The notes beneath the pieces are model-generated. The model did no database searches. It saw only the letters and a program-made list of their open reading frames with translations, and had not been told where the DNA came from. Shown here in pieces: positions 6,407-8,997 of a DNA stretch of 8,997 nucleotides. The stretch's first letter is position 1. Each line of letters starts with the position of its first letter. Position numbers and translations under genes: made by a program. The stretch comes from Bacteroidaceae bacterium (lineage in GTDB: Bacteria > Bacteroidota > Bacteroidia > Bacteroidales > Bacteroidaceae), in NCBI GenBank assembly GCA_016284115.1, contig JAEEOD010000176.1:1-8997 (forward strand). The letters are read 5' to 3'.

Positions 6407-7828
6407 TCACCTTACTATATTTTTGTAATACCATCTTGCAAACCAGATAATGGCAACAATTAAGATGCAACCACCAATGCCGTAGGATATCATACTACCT
6501 AAGCCAAAGGCAATGGGTGATATCAGCAAGAAAGTACTACAAACAAAGGTCATAAATAAAGCGGGTATCAAAGTAATGATGAATGGTTTCCGCTTATGAG
6601 CAAGATACACGGTTATCGCCCAAAGGGTAAAAATAGACAATGCCTGGTTGGCCCATCCGAAATAATTCCAAATTTTATTGAAGCCATCGACATCAGCGAT
6701 ATTATACCACAACACCAGAACGGTTACTATAAACAAAGGAACGCTGATAAGCAAACGATTGAGTATGCTTCGCTGACTCAAACGGATGAAATCTGCAATA
6801 ATTAGACGAGCACTTCGCATAGCTGTATCACCAGTTGAGATAGGAGCAGCCACCACACCCAACAAAGCAAGTATACTACCCAATACACCCAACCAACTCT
6901 TTGACACAATATTCACTATCTGCGGAGCACTAGCCGATGTATCGGCTCCCAGTTCTGCGGCTCCACCTCCATAGAAGAAGTAAGAAGCCACCGTAGCCCA
7001 GATCAGTGCAACAATACCCTCAGTAATCATAGCACCGTAAAATATGGGACGCCCAAGTTTCTCGTGCTTAATACAACGAGCCATCAAAGGACTCTGTGTA
7101 GCATGAAATCCACTGATAGCACCACAGGCTATCGTTATAAATAAAATAGGTACAATTGGACCCATCTTTGGATTCCTATTGTCGATACCTTCCCATATTT
7201 CTGGGATATCAGGCATAACTACCAATAACGCCACAAATACTGCAACAGCCATAAACAGCAAGGCAAAAGCGAATATAGGATATATCTTGCCGATAATCTT
7301 GTCAATAGGCATCATGGTGGCGATGAAATAATAGACGAAGATAATGATCACCCAAAACATGAAACTGCCTATCATACCACTCAATATGATGGCAGGACTA
7401 TACACAAACACTGCTCCTACCATGATGAGTAGTAACACAGTAAACAACAACATCAATTTCTTGGCACGTCCTCCGAGGTATTTGCCAATAATATCTGGAA
7501 GTCCGACACCCTTGTTACGAACAGATATCATGCCGGCAAGATAGTCGTGGGTAGCACCAGCAAAAATACATCCAAATACGATCCAAAGATATGCCGACGG
7601 GCCAAACTTAGCACCCATTATAGCGCCAAAGATAGGACCAGTGCCAGCTATATTGAGAAATTGAATCATGAAAATCTTCCACAAAGGCAGGGGGATGTAA
7701 TCCACACCATCTGTCATCGACATGGCTGGTGTTCTACGATTATCAGGGGCAAACACTCGCTCCACGAACTTACCATAGAACATGTAGCCAGCTATTAATG
7801 CCAAAACTGCTAAGAAAAACGTTATCAT
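6407..7828 (-). CDS. cstA: CstA-family carbon-starvation transporter
   Basis: This 473-residue, very hydrophobic protein has many membrane helices and the hallmark CstA motifs. These are NIAGTGPIFGAIMGAKFGP (59-77), GATHDYLAGM (91-100), SGFHATQSPLMARC (239-252), PISTGDTAMRSAR (329-341) and NYFGWANQ (388-395). CstA and its relative BtsT (YjiY) are inner-membrane importers of peptides and/or pyruvate induced when carbon is scarce. E. coli CstA has about 700 residues; this is the shorter form (about 470-480), which lacks the long C-terminal part. Substrate (pyruvate, peptide or another small nutrient) cannot be assigned from sequence. The ATG at 7828 leads directly into the first helix (MITFFLAVLALIAGY). 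ugd follows on the same strand after 126 bases but has its own promoter, so co-transcription is optional. No clear terminator is seen after the TGA at 6407-6409. Confidence 0.93.
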   Translation of the reverse strand: MITFFLAVLALIAGYMFYGKFVERVFAPDNRRTPAMSMTDGVDYIPLPLWKIFMIQFLNIAGTGPIFGAIMGAKFGPSAYLWIVFGCIFAGATHDYLAGMISVRNKGVGLPDIIGKYLGGRAKKLMLLFTVLLLIMVGAVFVYSPAIILSGMIGSFMFWVIIIFVYYFIATMMPIDKIIGKIYPIFAFALLFMAVAVFVALLVVMPDIPEIWEGIDNRNPKMGPIVPILFITIACGAISGFHATQSPLMARCIKHEKLGRPIFYGAMITEGIVALIWATVASYFFYGGGAAELGADTSASAPQIVNIVSKSWLGVLGSILALLGVVAAPISTGDTAMRSARLIIADFIRLSQRSILNRLLISVPLFIVTVLVLWYNIADVDGFNKIWNYFGWANQALSIFTLWAITVYLAHKRKPFIITLIPALFMTFVCSTFLLISPIAFGLGSMISYGIGGCILIVAIIWFARWYYKNIVR

Positions 7829-7863
7829 AATAACAAATACCTATTGTTGTTGCTTAAACGTTG

Positions 7864-7895
7864 CAAAATTAATAGATAGAATCGGAATAAAGAAA
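7864..7895 (-). promoter_or_regulatory. candidate cstA promoter
   Basis: On the minus strand, TAATTTTG (7871-7864) fits TAnnTTTG. TTTC (7895-7892), 20 bases upstream, is a one-mismatch -33 element. The predicted leader is about 30 nt to the ATG at 7828. The match is weaker than at the other promoters in the window. Confidence 0.5.
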
Positions 7896-7963
7896 CAAAT
7901 TAAAAGAAAAATATCAAAAAGTGAGAATAGCTTGATATCATAAAAGATTATTATAATTTTTAA

Positions 7964-8039
7964 ATAAGATAAGCTGCGTCTCAACATAAAAAATATGCTT
8001 GCATATTTTGTTCTGTATTCGACTTGCATTATCTTTGCA
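7964..8039 (+). repeat. 76-bp promoter repeat, copy B (GHL10 side)
   Basis: This is the partner of the repeat before ugd (minus strand 6376 to 6301): 66 of 76 identical without gaps, in inverted orientation, 1.6 kb away across cstA. It contains a perfect 9-2-9 dyad, AAAATATGC (7990-7998) TT GCATATTTT (8001-8009), overlapping the -33 TTTG. Both copies have AAGATA near the start and TATCTT near the end, a 6-bp inverted pair that may be chance. Confidence 0.85.
8007..8037 (+). promoter_or_regulatory. promoter of the GHL10 gene
   Basis: TTTG (8007-8010), a 19-base spacer and TATCTTTG (8030-8037) form an exact match to the Bacteroidetes consensus. The ATG at 8042 is only 4 bases beyond the -7 element, so the transcript is predicted to be leaderless or nearly so. 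Confidence 0.75.
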
Positions 8040-8041
8040 GC

Positions 8042-8997
8042 ATGAAAACAAAAGTACTTATTATATTATTTTTGCTCTGTGGCCAACTTCTGATGGGCCA
8101 GAAACATACCCCCAAACACGAAGTGAGGGCAGCTTGGATAACTGCCGTATATGGCTTGGACTGGCCCAAGACAAAAGCTACCAATGCAGAGGGAATTAGA
8201 CGACAGAAGGAGGAATTATTGGAAATGCTCGATAAGCTGAAGATGGCTAATTTCAACACAGTTCTTTTTCAAGCTCGAACACGAGGCGATGTAATATATA
8301 AGTCTGCCTACGAACCTTATAACTCCATACTAACTGGAAAGGTAGGTGGCAACCCTGGTTACGATCCTTTGGCTTTTGTAGTGGAAGAATGCCACAAGCG
8401 AGGCATGGAGTGCCATGCATGGATTGTGGCTATTCCTTTGGGCAACCGTACCCATGTGAATGCTCTGGGTAACAACTCGGTAACTAAGAAAAGACCGAGC
8501 ATTACAGTAGCCTATAAGCGTGAGTATTTCCTAAATCCAGGACATCCTGACACCAAGAAATACTTAATGGACATTACGCGTGAGATAGTGCAGAACTACG
8601 ACGTGGATGGGGTGCATTACGACTACTTACGTTATCCTGAGAACTCGCCTCAATTCCCTGATAGGAACGAATATCGCAAATATGGAAATGGAAGGAACAT
8701 CGACCAGTGGCGCAGGGACAATATCACTGAAATCGTCCGTACTATATATAAAGGTGTTAAAGCTTTGAAACCGTGGGTAAAGGTTAGTACAAGTCCTGTG
8801 GGCAAATATGATGATACCACTCGCTACCCCTCAAGAGGTTGGAATGCTTACAATGCTGTGAAGCAAGATGTGGTGGGTTGGATGGGAGAAGGCATACAAG
8901 ACCAAATATACCCTATGATGTACTTCAAAGGCAACAATTTTTATCCTTTTGTCCTGGATTGGAAAGAACAGAGCAATGAACGACAAGTCATTCCTGG
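8042..8997 (+). CDS. secreted GHL10 (DUF187/YngK-like) glycosidase-like protein, 5' part
   Basis: The open frame runs from the ATG at 8042 to the window end (318 codons, no stop), so the C-terminus is missing. Residues 1-20 (MKTKVLIILFLLCGQLLMGQ) look like a signal peptide; there is no convincing lipobox. The mature protein starts with EVRAAWITAVYGLDWP (27-42), typical of the glycosyl hydrolase-like family 10. Further family motifs are NFNTVLFQARTRGD (70-83), HAWIVAIPLGN (125-135), FLNPGHPD (163-170) and VDGVHYDYLRYP (188-199), on a predicted TIM barrel. Family members are periplasmic or surface proteins, some acting on cell-wall or other glycans; the substrate here is unknown. Catalytic residues are not firmly established for the family, although the acids in DGVHYDYLRYP are good candidates. 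Full-length relatives have about 500 residues. Its promoter is shared in sequence with that of ugd. Confidence 0.9.
   Translation, partial: MKTKVLIILFLLCGQLLMGQKHTPKHEVRAAWITAVYGLDWPKTKATNAEGIRRQKEELLEMLDKLKMANFNTVLFQARTRGDVIYKSAYEPYNSILTGKVGGNPGYDPLAFVVEECHKRGMECHAWIVAIPLGNRTHVNALGNNSVTKKRPSITVAYKREYFLNPGHPDTKKYLMDITREIVQNYDVDGVHYDYLRYPENSPQFPDRNEYRKYGNGRNIDQWRRDNITEIVRTIYKGVKALKPWVKVSTSPVGKYDDTTRYPSRGWNAYNAVKQDVVGWMGEGIQDQIYPMMYFKGNNFYPFVLDWKEQSNERQVIP

Larger units (their letters stand above)
7829..8041. other. AT-rich divergent regulatory region between cstA and the GHL10 gene
   Basis: This 213-base gap is strongly AT-rich and holds no credible gene. It contains the candidate cstA promoter (7864-7895, minus) and an inverted repeat ATATCAA (7911-7917) / TTGATAT (7932-7938) with a 14-base spacer. 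At the far end it holds the 76-bp promoter repeat of the GHL10 gene (7964-8039). The small open frames crossing it are low-complexity and not supported. Confidence 0.7.

Noticed and set aside
7841..8029. 62-residue minus-strand open frame upstream of cstA
   Set aside because: It is low-complexity (Ile/Phe/Leu/Lys-rich) translation of an AT-rich regulatory region and overlaps the GHL10 promoter repeat, with no recognisable domain.
6301..8039. Invertase-controlled phase-variable promoter as in Bacteroides capsule loci
   Set aside because: Both copies carry outward-facing promoters and would look the same after inversion, the repeats differ at ten positions, and no recombinase gene is in the window. 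Inversion would only flip cstA.
7964..8039. 76-bp repeat as a complete insertion sequence or MITE
   Set aside because: Only a 6-bp inverted pair (AAGATA/TATCTT) lies near its ends and no target-site duplication was seen, so a mobile element is not supported from two copies alone.
8029..8259. 76-residue minus-strand open frame opposite the GHL10 gene
   Set aside because: It lies antisense to the signal peptide and first barrel segments of a clearly recognisable protein; no independent support.

Overview
The window looks like chromosomal DNA of a Bacteroidales bacterium (Bacteroides/Prevotella relatives). Two things point there. The intergenic regions carry the Bacteroidetes-type promoter TTTG-N19-TAnnTTTG instead of -35/-10 boxes, with almost no Shine-Dalgarno sequences. 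The protein set (split MacB-type exporter, LytS/LytTR pair, short CstA, GHL10 glycosidase-like protein) is also typical of that order. Genus cannot be fixed from the sequence alone. Coding density is high, and no RNA gene, CRISPR array, insertion sequence or phage gene was seen.

Layout. (1) 1-1384, plus strand: the 3' end of an ABC transporter ATPase, then its MacB/FtsX-type permease. (2) 1407-3254, plus: a LytS/YehU-type membrane histidine kinase and a LytTR response regulator. Each is preceded by its own TAnnTTTG element only 7-8 nt before the ATG. (3) 3341-4999, plus: an AMP-forming long-chain acyl-CoA synthetase behind a strong promoter match that carries a perfect 9-9-9 inverted repeat. 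A bidirectional hairpin terminator (5005-5028) separates it from the convergent next gene. (4) 5033-6280, minus: UDP-glucose 6-dehydrogenase (ugd). (5) 6407-7828, minus: a CstA-family transporter. (6) 8042-8997, plus, cut by the window end: a secreted GHL10 (DUF187/YngK-like) glycosidase-like protein.

How the genes relate. The ATPase and permease form one exporter. The kinase and regulator form one signalling pair that may control it or themselves. The acyl-CoA synthetase (lipid activation), ugd (UDP-glucuronate for surface polysaccharide), the CstA transporter (peptide or pyruvate uptake) and the GHL10 protein (envelope or secreted glycan processing) appear to be separate transcription units.

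The most unusual signal is non-coding. The promoters of ugd (minus strand, 6376 to 6301) and of the GHL10 gene (plus strand, 7964 to 8039) are copies of the same 76-bp sequence, matching at 66 of 76 positions without gaps. They point away from each other on either side of cstA. The copies include a dyad over the -33 element and a 25-bp identical block that covers the normally unconserved spacer. This suggests either a shared regulator for two envelope-glycan genes or a dispersed repeat carrying a promoter.
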